From: Cryptomeria japonica | Lineage: Eukaryota; Streptophyta; Pinopsida; Cupressales; Cupressaceae | Reading direction: 5' to 3' | Length of the DNA: 64,000 bases | NCBI RefSeq assembly: GCF_030272615.1 | Contig: NC_081410.1 | Span: forward strand, 138,174,849 to 138,238,848 | In this document: positions 54,008-64,000 of the stretch, piece by piece | How positions within the stretch are numbered: position 1 is the first letter of the stretch | Layout: each line of letters begins with the position of its first letter | The notes under the pieces: generated by a model | The model's database searches: none | Told to the model about the DNA's origin: nothing | The model's input: only the letters and a program-made list of their open reading frames with translations | Made by a program: the position numbers and the translations under genes

Positions 54008-55197
54008 TGTTATTATTTACTAAGTTGTCATTAGTTTTATGTCCAAAGTCATCCTATATACTTTAGTTGGTTAATATTACCGAAATATTCAGGCGGTAAG
54101 CACTAAAGCAGTCGGTTATAGAAGAAAGGAGTCACAGAGTTAAGTATACACCGAGCTGTCTACCGAGTAACATTCTATATCTACCGAGCAGCAAAGAAGG
54201 TATACTAAGTAATCTGAAATGAGTAGAAATGTGTTACCAGATTCAATGAACCTGGACACATGTGGAAACGTGTTACAAGAATAAAGGAACAGGGAACCAT
54301 TATCACATAGGAAATTACACTTCAAGATTTTGTATGATTTTGAGGAAGTTTATCCAATGAAATGATTTCTATGTTTATTCATTCGATGAATCTTGTTTGT
54401 AAGATCGAAGCATGATCAGATCACCGTCCCATAGATCTATTTATACAGAGTGATTTGAGAATAAAAAATGAGAGACATGTGTGATAGAAGAGTTAAAAGG
54501 AAAATCATAAGAGGACACATTGAGTTGTGACTGTTACAACTAACAAAGATATTTAGAGGTCACCGAGAAAGTCTTCAAAGAATAGTTTAAGGGACAGAGT
54601 AAACAAAAGGGTTTATCGAGTTGATTTATCAATTACCGAGGTATGCTATGAGAAAGGTAATTTCATATTGAGCAGATAGAATCTGCTATAACATTTCAGA
54701 TGTAAAGTTGCAGATATTTGTAAAGATTTTATTGAATCATTTGAGTTTAAATAGAAACCTTTAACAGGGTAAAAGACTCTAACAAAGTCTATAAATTGTA
54801 AAGACTTTAACCAGGTGCAACATTTTGTATAAGTGTTGTAAAATCCTTTAGCAAGGTAGATCTAAAGATCTTGATACTCCTAACAGGGTAAGATATCAGA
54901 AATAGCTAAACATGTATCTCTAATCGAGCAACCTTTATTATTACAGTAGTGAAGTTGTGGGTGTCATCCCCACCACAGTTTTTCTCTCTAACAAAGAGTT
55001 TCTGCATAACCAAAATATTTGTGTTATAGAGTGAAATTTGTATGAATGTATTTTCTATAATTATGTGTTAGCTTATATTATGAGATCAATAGTTTACAAT
55101 TTATGTTTATCAGTAAGATTGTTTTTGAAGAAAAGTTTTGAAGTACTGATTCACCCCTCCCCTCTCGGTACATTAGCTTTCCTAGTTGGACCTAACA
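54008..55197 (+). repeat. 5' LTR of the Sirevirus-like element
   Basis: It aligns with 60814-62005 with scattered substitutions. The motif ACCGAG/TCGGTA is frequent. A TATA-like CTATTTATACAG is at 54437-54448. A CCCCACCACAGTTTTT block and pyrimidine tract lie near the end. ORFs entering it (55038 on) are not coding within the LTR. Confidence 0.9.
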
Positions 55198-55199
55198 AT

Positions 55200-55211
55200 T
55201 GGTATCAAAGC
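55200..55211 (+). other. Primer-binding site (initiator tRNA-Met type)
   Basis: TGGTATCAAAGC, two bases after the LTR end. The canonical site is TGGTATCAGAGC. Confidence 0.8.
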
Positions 55212-55259
55212 TTCAATATTGGAAAAAGGTTTAACAGCCTAAAGAGAAAGATCTTATCA

Positions 55260-56611
55260 ATGGAAGGCTACAAACAATCTCAGAGAATTGTGAATCTTCA
55301 AGAAGAATTGGATCATGCTAATCAAGTGATTACAGATATGCAAAGACAAATGCAAAGATCACTGAAAGTCAAAAGAAGGTTGTCTGATGATTTACAAGAC
55401 TCACAAGAGTTGGCGGAACAAATTGAGACATCATCTGAGAACAGTATATCAGAAGAGACTGAAGAAATGATTGGAGAACTGAAAGAAAAGAACAAAGCAC
55501 CGACTGAACAACTGAAAGCAATGAAAAGAGAACATGAGCATTTTAGCACATAGATGACTAAAAATCTTGATGCATTAAGAACAGCTGAGGATAACATAAG
55601 AGACATGGAAAGGGAAAAACAATAGCTAGAAGCATTGGCATCTAAAAAGAATGATGAAATCATAAGAATGACTGGAATTCAACATAATCTTTCTGATCAA
55701 TTGGGTTATGCACATCATGAAGCAAATCTAAAAGAAAATGAGAATCAAGCATTGAAACTTGAATTATCAAGATTGACCAATGAACTTGAAGCAGAGAAGA
55801 AATCAAAAGAAACACTGAAGAAAAGTTATGAAGCATCAAGGATGTTGGATGAGCAACTAAATATAAGAAGACCCAACAAAGATGCAGGAATCGGTTACAA
55901 AGAAAAAAACTACCGAGAAAGGGATCAAAACCACCGAGAGAGGGGAATCATCAAAGCAAGCTAGAAACAAGGAGAACATCAAAGGAAAGAAGCATATCTG
56001 CAACTACTGTGGAAAACAAGGACATACTGCCAACATGTGCCAAATCAGAAAAGGTAAGCAACCGAATGTCACTAGGTCTGATGGTTATTGTTACAATTGC
56101 AATAAGTATGGTCACACATCTAAACAATGTAGGACAAAGTCTGCTAGCAATTTTTAGAAGGCAAAATTCAAGGGGTTTTGCAAAAACTGCAATAGATATG
56201 GACACAGTACCAAGAAGTGTTGGTTTAAGCAGAAAAACTATGAGGTCTTCACACTGAGCAAATACTAGAAGCTACCGAACTCACACAGATCTTAACAGAC
56301 AGTATACTACAGTACCATGGGATTACAATACAAGGATATGGTGTGAATGTTGTGGAAGATATGGACATATAAGTGTCAACTGCATGATAAGGTTTGGAAT
56401 GAACAACCGAAGATCATGGAGAAATCCTGGAATGGCATGCTTTCATTGTCATAAACCTGGACACTTGGCTAAGAACTGCAGAGATCAACCCAAAGGAGAT
56501 ACTGAAGAGATAAAAATCAAATTACAGAAAATCTAGAAAAAGAAGGAAATTGAGTCAAAAAATGAAGAGAGCACCTTACTTACCGAGTTAGGTGCATCTA
56601 CTTCGAATTAA
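55260..56611 (+). pseudogene. Gag with coiled coil and five CCHC zinc knuckles
   Basis: The start is ATG at 55260 (MEGYKQSQRIVNLQEEL), about 50 bp after the primer site. The first ~200 residues are a long Glu/Lys/Leu-rich coiled coil (LQEELDHANQVITDMQ, NLDALRTAEDNIRDMEREKQ, LKLELSRLTNELEAEKKS). TAG codons at 55551 and 55624 read as CAG. Frameshifts lie between 55830-55880 and 56223-56341. Zinc knuckles of the CX2CX4HX4C type are at 55999-56040, 56089-56130, 56179-56220, 56342-56383 and 56438-56479. The frame ends TAA at 56609. A typical capsid domain is not obvious. Zinc knuckles would bind element RNA. One or two are usual, so five is many. Confidence 0.75.
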
Positions 56612-57131
56612 TCAGTAAAGGTATGAAGGGACTGCATTCTCCCAAGGTTAGATCTTAACAGTTCCTATTTTATCATGTACTTAATTTTAAAATCTGCATA
56701 GCTAAGATGCATTAACAAGTTTGAAATTCTACCTAGTCTTTTGGAGTACCAGAGAAGTCGGTAAGTGTAGGAAGCCTATCTAGTCGGTAAAAGTGTAAAA
56801 GGAAGTTAATCAGTTTAGTGGAACCGAGTGCATTTAATGTTTTCTTACCTAACTGCACAAAGCCTGATAAGGTAAAATGTGTACTTAAAGTTCTTCGCGA
56901 GGTCATATTACACTTACTAGTTATCAAAGAGCAGAGCTAAGTGATTCAAAGGTGATCAAACATCTCCCGAGCAAATTTCAAGGTATTTATACAACAATCT
57001 CAAACGCATTTTCAAGCCAGTTAACCGGTCAATATTAGTTGTGAACATCTACATTATATTTACGAAGTTGAAAGCATTCTCTGGTTAGTTAAAACCCTAA
57101 GCTCTATCATTAGTAAAAATCCAAGTTTGAA
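56612..57131 (+). other. Spacer between gag and the second gene
   Basis: Non-coding. It contains further ACCGAG/GTCGGTA words as in the LTR. In an autonomous element pol would be expected here, but nothing resembling protease, integrase or reverse transcriptase is present. Confidence 0.55.
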
Positions 57132-60100
57132 ATGGCTCCTAAGTTGCAGAAACTTGTTGTAGTTGAGACTACTGAGAAGCCCTCACTGAAGTATTCCTTA
57201 CCTCCCAAAGTTGCATCTGAACCCGATGAGAAAACTGCATTTTCTCTTATTTTGGAAAGGTTTCTATTGGTTGAAGATGTTAGATTCTACACTAAGTGTT
57301 GTGTTGAAGAGCTAGGTCATACCGAGATCAAGGACATGTATGATGAGTTATGCATCGATGGAATCCTAGATAGCAAGTATGAGCATATCAAAGTCAAGGG
57401 ATTGACCGAAGCCCTAACCTACCCTCGAGTTTTCAAACCCCAATGGGTTAAATTTGTTTTGAGCAGAGTTCATGATGACTTTATGTGGTTAGAAGAGCAA
57501 CCGTTCAAAATCACCAAGGAGATCATTCACATAATAACCGAATACCCTATATATGACCATGCCCAAGCACAGAAAATGATTTCACAGAAGGAATTGATAA
57601 CTTTAACCGGAGTTGAGTATGATTGTAGAGGTCTTAAATTGAATAATGTTACAGATGCAGAGCTAAAGTTTGCAATTAGAGTCATCGGTTATTGTTTCTT
57701 TCAATTGGCAAGAGAAAATAGTGTACCATGTGCAGCTGTAGATTTGGATTACAAGATTGTGAAAAAGGGTATGAAGATTGATCTATGTGAAGTGTTGTTG
57801 AAAAACCTATTTAAAAATCTCAACACTACAAGGAAACCTAAGAAGAATAACTTGGCAAACACACTAAAGTTTGGGTCACTCTTAGTGTGCATGTTTTTCT
57901 ATTTTCAGAAATTCTTCCCATCAGTCGGTAACATAGTTTGGGAGTTACACCGACCAATTACCCATCAAATAAATGACTTTATCAATCAGTTAGGTGATAA
58001 TTTCAATGAGATAATGGATGATTACTTCAGCAAATTTCAAGAAAAGATGCATAAAAGGTACAAAATCCCACCTCAGTTAGTGGAAAAATATAAGGATGAT
58101 ATATGTTTTGAAGTGGACACCGACTACTGTTATGTCAATGCAATAGATCCTAGAACTCAATCTCTACCGTCCATGGGTTATGAGATGGATCTTGATATTT
58201 CTCAACAACAGATAGATGCCTTTTTGACACTTCCAAGGCATGCTACCGAGATCAAGTATGGTACCTATAAAAAGATCAAAGAAAAAGTAAAAATGAGCAT
58301 AGTAGTACTGAAGGCTACAAGAAAAGCCACTAAAATGATCAAAGTGATAACTAAGAAATTTGGAGAAGGTTCTACCTCCACTCCTATCAAGAGTGATCAA
58401 CTTACAATTGAGGAAGAATCTGAGGCTCAAGAAGCAGCAATTACTCTGAGCACCGAGTTGCCAAAAGGCAAAATATTGAAAAGAAAGAAACAGGATACAA
58501 CAAAGGTATCACCGACTCCTCCAGTGAAGCACCCCAACACTAGATCATCTGCAGTGTCACCTGGTAAGAGGCAGAAAATGTTGAAATACCTAAGGTAACA
58601 AGAACCTATAAGAAGTCAACCAGGAGAATAATTTTGAATAAAGAGTCAAGTGACACAGAAACTGAAGATGTAAGCAAATTTCAAATTGTTAAAAGCACCA
58701 AGGAAGATGTACACAGTGTGGACAATTTTTGCACAAATCTGAAACAATATGGTGGATTTGGGTCATTCAAGTATGTAAAATATGACTCCAGAACAAAAGA
58801 TGAGAAGAGGCAAATAGAAGAATAAATAGTATGTACACTTCTCAAATTCTGAGTAGTTCCACTGAAAGTAACTGAATTTCTTCCTAAAACGTTGTATTCA
58901 CACATTGACACTAGGTGGCAATATGCAATGGACGTGGAGAAACAGGTTAGAGAAAGAGTTTTGGTACATCTCTTTCCAGATATGTCGGTAGAAGACATAA
59001 GAAAACATTTGAAGAACTACAAGACAAACTTTCAAGTAAAGCAAAGGGCCTTGAAAATGATGAATGGTCTTTATCTTGAAGTTGAGAATGAAACCAAAGT
59101 CAAATAGCAAGAAATATTCCGAATCAAGAATGTTGAACATCAAGGTGAAGTTGAAATAGTTGACATTATTGAGCAAGATCCTGCTTCAACTATTCAACTT
59201 GATGAGAATGTCATGGATGTTGAGGCACGGGAACAAGAGATGATAGAAGGAAATTCCTATGCCAAACTGGTATCAAGTGAATCAATTTTGGAACAAGTCA
59301 ATTCCTATCCTCTAGTAACTTAGCAAATTTCAAATGAGAAACCTCGGGACATTGATCAAGGCAAAGAGGATCAATAGTCTACAAAAGGAGAATCTACTTC
59401 TCAGGCCATCAAGGAACAGACTTCTCAAGCACCTACATGCACTGAAATTGTTGCCACTGAGACCCCAAGCAAGGAATCAGCGAAGGACACATCAGAGGCT
59501 AAGGGAACCAACAAAAGTGTTGCCTCTACCGAGCAACCTACCGAGGGTGAACAAGCCTCCAAAGCCATTGTACTCGTCCAACCGGTAAAAGCCTCATCAT
59601 CCAAAGAAAAGAAAGTGAAGAAGCATAGTTTCAAGGTTGATCTGTCAAAGCCTATTGTGTTGCCAAATGTTGACATTTCAAAACTGAAAGGGCAAGCACT
59701 TATTGAATTCGGAGAACAATGTAAAGCCAAAGTAGAACAAGAAAGACAAATGGCTATTTAGAAGAAGAACCGAGTGCTTCAGAAGGTTAAAGCATTATTG
59801 ACAAACATGCTACCTGAAGCTACTGTGAATAATGATGTTGCCATCCATATGCAACTGGAAGAACTACTCACTAAATTAGAAGCATCAGGAGTAGACGCAT
59901 CAGAATATCTTAGCAAGTTGAAGGACAAAGAGCTAACTGCCAAAATGATTGAAGAAGTGCAGAAAGCAATTGCTATAGGTAAAGTCAAGCTTGTTGGACT
60001 CATTGCTGAGTTGTCCCCTCAACTCAAACATATTCTTTATTTATTTCAGAAGCTCTGTACATTTTCATTATTTATTAAGGATATCAAGCATAAGACCGAA

Positions 60101-60490
60101 GTCATTGAACAAGAGATTACCAATCTCTCCAATAAATTGACCACCGAGCCAAATTTTGTTCAGAATTTCTATACCAAGCTGCAAACTCTTATGGCTCAAC
60201 AATTAGAACTTTGAAATGAAGAGCACAAAATAAGGATGGATATCATGACTCTTCAGACCTTATTTATTCCCCACTTATCATCAGTCTAAGAGTAGATCAA
60301 CCGAGCTACCCACTTATCCACTCAACCAGAGGGAAGCACTTTAAATGGTTTGATTTCACTGTTAGTTGATATTACAACTCAAAATTCCCTAATGGACAGT
60401 ATCAAAGATGCACTCTCCACTGCTCTCACTGATGCTAGTACAAAGTATAAATCTATTTTTGACCAGTTGCCTCCACCTAATGGTAACTAG
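57132..60490 (+). pseudogene. Second, ~1,120-codon gene of the Sirevirus-like element (unknown)
   Basis: The first 488 codons (57132-58598) are open. After a frameshift near 58570-58630 the frame continues to TAG at 60488, with stops near 58823, 58852, 59105, 59322, 59378, 59759, 60212, 60286 and 60292. All read as Q or R codons changed by C-to-T. The N-terminal half is globular and helical (ILERFLLVEDVRFYTKCC, PFKITKEIIHIITEYPIYD, IRVIGYCFFQLARENSVPC, LKFGSLLVCMFFYFQKFFP). The hydrophobic LLVCMFFYFQKFF is the only possible membrane segment. The middle is Lys/Thr/Ser/Glu-rich and disordered. The C-terminal part is helical (LTNMLPEATVNND, EELLTKLEASGVDASEYL, AKMIEEVQKAIAIGKVKL). It sits where Sireviruses carry their env-like ORF. 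I do not recognise its family. Confidence 0.6.
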
Positions 60491-60496
60491 TTTTGA

Positions 60497-60813
60497 TGTT
60501 TGTCAAAAAGGGGGAGTGTACCGAGTATAAGAGGGAGTGTACCGAGCATAACAAAGTATCTGAATGTACAGTTGAATTTGACAGGGGGAGCATAGAACAT
60601 TGAGCAATGAACACTGAGCATTGATCACAGGAGCATGCAAATTAAGTTATGTACAGTATATTGATAAGGGGAGTATATATTTGAGTATATTACTATTTAT
60701 TGACAATTGTATATACTGTCATTTTAGTCAAATTTTGTAAGTATATAGATTTTGAGTTATGACTTTGAAAGGAGTTTTGTCAAACATACCAAACTAATGT
60801 CAAAAGGGGAGAT
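60497..60813 (+). promoter_or_regulatory. Cluster of five polypurine tracts
   Basis: AAAAAGGGGGAG at 60505-60516, AGAGGGAG at 60530-60537, ACAGGGGGAG at 60581-60590, AAGGGGAG at 60666-60673, and AAAAGGGGAGA at 60802-60812 directly before the 3' LTR. Only the last can prime the LTR. The others are its degenerate relatives. Multiple such tracts are a described trait of Sireviruses. Confidence 0.7.
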
Positions 60814-62005
60814 TGTTATTATTTACTAAGTTTTCATTAGTTTTATGTCCAAATTCATCCTATATACTCTAGTCGGTTAATACTACCGAAATATTCAGTC
60901 AGTAAGCACTAAAGCAGTCGGTTATAGAAGAAAGCAGTCACATAGTTAAGTATACACCGAGCTGTCTACCGAGTAACGTTCTATATCTACCGAGCAGCAA
61001 AGAAGGTATACCGAGTAATCTGAACCGAGTAGAAACATGTTACCAGATTCAATGAACCTGGACACATATGTGGAAACGTGTTACAAGAATCGAGGAACAG
61101 GGAACCGCTATCACATAGGAAATTGCACTTCAAGATTTTGTACGATTTTGAGGAAGTTTATCCAATGAAATAATTTCTATGTTTATTCATTCAATGAATC
61201 TTGTTTGTAAGATCGAAGCATGATCAGATCACCGTCCCAGAGATCTATTTATACAGAGTGATTTGAGAATAAAAAATGAGAGACATGTGTGATAGAAGAG
61301 TTAAAAGGAAAATCATAAGAGGACACATTGAGTTGTGACTATTACGACTGACAGAGATATTCAGAGGTCACCGAGAAAGTCTTCAGAGAACAGTTTAAGG
61401 GACAGAGTAAACAGAAAGGTTTACCGAGTTGATTTATCAATTACCGAGGTATGCTATGAGCAAGGTAATTTCATATTGAGCAGATAGAATCTGCTATAAC
61501 ATTTCAGATGTAAAGTTGCAGATATTTGTAAAGATTTTATTGAATCATTTGAGTTGTAATAGAAACCTTTAACAGGATAAAAGACTCTAACAAAGTCTAT
61601 AAATTGTTAAGCCTTTAACCAGGTGCAACATTTTGTATAAGTGTTGTAAAATCCTTTAGCAAGGTAGATCTAAAGATCTTGATACTCCTAACAGGGTAAG
61701 CTATCAGAAATAGCTAAACATGTATCTCTAACCGAGCAACCTTTATTATTGCATTAGTGAAGTTGTGGGTGCCATCCCCACCACAGTTTTTCTCTCTAAC
61801 AAAGAGTTTCTGCGTAACTAAAATATTTGTGTTATGGAGTGAAATGTGTATGAATGTCTTTTCTATAATTATGTGTTAGCTTATATTATGAGATCGACAG
61901 TTTACAATTTATGTTTATTAGTAAGATTGTTTTTGAAGAAAAGTTTTGAAGTACTGATTCACCCCTCCCCTCTCAGTACATTAGCTTTCCTAGTTAGACC
62001 TAACA
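60814..62005 (+). repeat. 3' LTR of the Sirevirus-like element
   Basis: Matches 54008-55197 along its length. The TATA-like motif is at 61245-61256. The ORF at 61846 is the LTR counterpart of the one at 55038 and is not coding. Confidence 0.9.
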
Positions 62006-62010
62006 ATAGG
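62006..62010. repeat. Target-site duplication ATAGG (right)
   Basis: Follows CCTAACA and equals 54003-54007. Confidence 0.85.
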
Positions 62011-63170
62011 ATGTGTGGTTACATGCTTGTTCACATGGATTTCTTGTTGATGGTTGGGGTTTCGAAAACTTTCATGGTTGTATTTGTTGTTGAACACACA
62101 TCGGATGTTGAGAGGAGGGATGAATAAACAATGAATAAAATTTGAAACTTCAATCTCGCATCTAACAAGTTTATTCCAAGCATTCACTTTAATGAGTATT
62201 AAAAGAATGATATCATAAAACCATTCACACCAATCACATAGAACACCAATATTTTAAACATGGAAAAACCAAAATGGGAAAAACCACAATGAGCGTCAAC
62301 TCACAGAAATGATCCACTATATAGAAATGATTTACAAAAAGGGATCCCACTACTTTGAACTTGCAAACCAAGGCTAACTACTCTTGGGGAAAGATACAAA
62401 AATATGAATTGCTAACCCGGTACTAACTACAATAGGGTAAGATATATAAGTACAACTTATAGAAAAGGGAACTATATAATAAAGACATCTCACTATGTTG
62501 ATTATAGTATCTGTTATAGCACAAATTCTAACCTATCTAAAATATCCAACCCTCAAAGTCTCCAGATCACTTCTCTTATATCAACTATAACTTTTGTATT
62601 GCAATACCTTCTAATGTAGCCACTTCACTCACATCGTCGTCCCTACATCAAGTGACACACACATTCACCATTGTATTCCACACATCATCTATATCTCTAT
62701 TTCCTCTATCCTGTGTATATATACCAATTCATAACAAAAAAATGTTCACCAAGTTGGCCAAAAGAAATGTTGAATGTGTATGCACATCTTTGACCCAAAA
62801 CACAATCAGACCAAAATATGAAACATAGGGAACTTAATCTAGACCAAAACTAAAACCAACGAGTAACTCTAGACCAAAAGAATACTTCACACATAATTAC
62901 CAGACCAAAAACATATGGTACATCTAAATATGATAGCATATGTACCAATCATATCAATTCACAAGTGTGAAGGTCCGGACTAAATAACCAACACCTGAAC
63001 CAACTGTCCTCACCATCAACAACATCAAAACATGCTAATATCAATCAAATCAACTGCCAATAAAACCTGTCCAAGTCTAAACCATAGTGACCTCTAATCC
63101 ATAATCATTCCCGATGAGAACCCATATGGACCACACTATTTGACATCAATGACAACAAATCATATATTTG
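62011..63170 (-). repeat. Minus-strand LTR inserted in the older LTR
   Basis: 62011-62081 continues the older LTR interrupted at 54007. From about 62087 to 63165 there is a separate LTR on the minus strand. Its start has TTGTTGTCATTGATGTCAA (63140-63158 inverted), it has GGTTTTTCCCATTTTGG-type words inverted near 62262-62290, and its end lies near a CCCTCCTCTCAACATCC tract (62103-62120 inverted). ATTTG occurs on both sides (62082-62086, 63166-63170), possibly the target duplication, but the LTR termini are not TG...CA at those positions. Confidence 0.45.
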
Positions 63171-64000
63171 ATGTGTGCTAAAAAAAGTGTGGAACCTGCA
63201 AAAGAGAATCAAACAACATCAAACACACACATGAAACTAAACTAAGTTATCTTCAAAATCAAGAACCCCAAGCACATCTCAAGTTCCTCTATCTCTGAGG
63301 ATCTTCAAGCTTCAAGGTGGCTCTCACTTGGAAGAGCACTTGATCTTTTAGATGTCAACCTAAAGAACGATATTGAAGGATATGCCAAGATCAAAATGAA
63401 TGCAACTAAGATCCTACCTAGATGATCAAATGATATGAAAAGATGAAATGCAAGATGGAATGCAAGATATGAGACTAATATTGATTTCAAATTGAAAGCT
63501 TAGGTGTGCTAATTAAACTAACATGGAGATTGCTATGAAATTAATATACAATGTTTATGAATTAAGCTAGCATGAAAATGGGATTAGTGTGATACTATCA
63601 ACATGATGAAATCTAAACTAGCATGCAACTAAGATGATCTAAGTGCTTGAAGATGACAAATTGAGCTCCTTGATAACCTGAAAAATGTCTATAAGTTTGA
63701 TGCACAAGATGATAGATCCTAAGATTGAAGAAATGGGCTCTATTTATAGAGAAAATAGAGAAATGGATGGCCACGATTGAGCAATCTTAACACGGGCTAG
63801 GATTGTTATCAGTCCATGAGGGGAATTCAATACAATCCTAAGTTGACAAATGTCACCTTGAGATGGCTTGAGGGGATGCTCAGAAAGCATTAGATGCTAA
63901 TTAATCATTAGGGATAGCCTCAAGGGATGACATCATTGGATAATGCTTATCCAAGGGAGCATGCTATTGTCCAAGAGGTAAACTCTTGTGCAAAGTTGAG
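63171..64000 (-). repeat. Minus-strand LTR with TATA box, running off the window
   Basis: No gene. A symmetrical TATA element (CTCTATAAATAGAGCCC read on minus, about 63730-63746) and the surrounding sequence look like the promoter part of a gypsy-type LTR on the minus strand. The LTR start lies beyond 64000. The 63305-63490 minus ORF has no family features. Confidence 0.4.
63730..63746 (-). promoter_or_regulatory. LTR TATA box (minus strand)
   Basis: CTATAAATAGAG within GGGCTCTATTTATAGAG on plus. Strong match to a plant TATA box. The palindromic shape leaves the direction slightly open. Confidence 0.4.

Larger units (their letters stand above)
54008..62005 (+). mobile_element. Complete pol-less Sirevirus-like LTR retrotransposon
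   Basis: 7,998 bp. The LTRs at 54008-55197 and 60814-62005 (1,190 and 1,192 bp) begin TGTTATTATT and end GACCTAACA. The target duplication is ATAGG. The primer site TGGTATCAAAGC (55200-55211) differs by one base from the initiator-tRNA-Met type. The interior codes for a Gag with coiled coil and five zinc knuckles, then a second ~1,120-codon protein. No protease, integrase or reverse transcriptase is present. Several AAGGGGGAG tracts precede the 3' LTR, as in Sireviruses, which also carry an extra ORF after pol. It looks like a Sirevirus-type element that lost pol. Both genes have stops and frameshifts. Confidence 0.85.

Noticed and set aside
55038-55259. N-terminal extension of the Sirevirus-like Gag into the 5' LTR
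   Set aside because: The frame crosses the LTR end and primer site. The ATG at 55260, after the primer site, is the better start.
1-64000. tRNA or rRNA genes, CRISPR arrays, bacterial operons
   Set aside because: None seen on reading. The repeats are LTRs, minisatellites and duplications of plant type.

Overview
The window looks like gymnosperm (probably conifer) nuclear DNA. It is AT-rich, carries GT-AG introns, and is almost entirely layered LTR retrotransposons, with LTR motifs of a kind I associate with conifers. The organism assignment is an inference. I see no bacterial, organellar, tRNA or rRNA feature.

Layout. 1-3855: LTR-retrotransposon fragments, including a minus-strand LTR with a ~60-bp minisatellite. 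3856-11716: a complete but non-autonomous Ty3/gypsy-type element (target duplication TTTAT) with gag and a protease remnant but no reverse transcriptase. 11717-15300: degraded LTR debris. 15813-16306: the only convincing host gene, a two-exon gene for a small membrane protein of 118 aa like Arabidopsis At5g65660, followed by a five-copy ~158-bp tandem array. 18892-19988: an ORF1-only LINE retroposon between apparent target duplications. 20781-23907: a ~1.55-kb sequence duplicated in tandem. 25330-48000: an old, decayed plant-mobile-domain (PMD) coding region split by a 19.5-kb Ty3/gypsy Tat-like element (27302-46808, target duplication GGTGT, minus strand). That element carries a 5'-truncated Copia element inside its 5' LTR. 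48900-54007: a degenerate Copia LTR with a duplicated end, then a solo LTR. 54008-62005: a complete Sirevirus-like element (target duplication ATAGG) with no pol, but with a five-zinc-knuckle Gag and a second, ~1,120-codon reading frame. 62006-64000: two minus-strand LTRs.

Main discovery candidate. The Tat-like element has 4.84-kb LTRs, each containing the same long sense-strand gene. A small 5' exon (56 codons) ends at a consensus CAG|GTGAGT donor. A 106-bp intron then joins it in frame to a second exon whose reading frame runs for about 950 to 1,050 codons. Both LTR copies keep the same splice sites and phase. The element also has an extra RNase H domain between protease and reverse transcriptase, upstream of the usual place for a second RNase H. 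The LTR leader holds several GGTTCAA inverted repeats.

Two other elements (3856-11716 and 54008-62005) are gag-bearing and pol-less yet have intact ends and target duplications. They must therefore have been mobilised by enzymes made elsewhere. Most premature stops in these frames read as C-to-T (or G-to-A) changes in CAG, CAA, CGA or TGG codons, as expected from deamination of methylated cytosine in silenced DNA.
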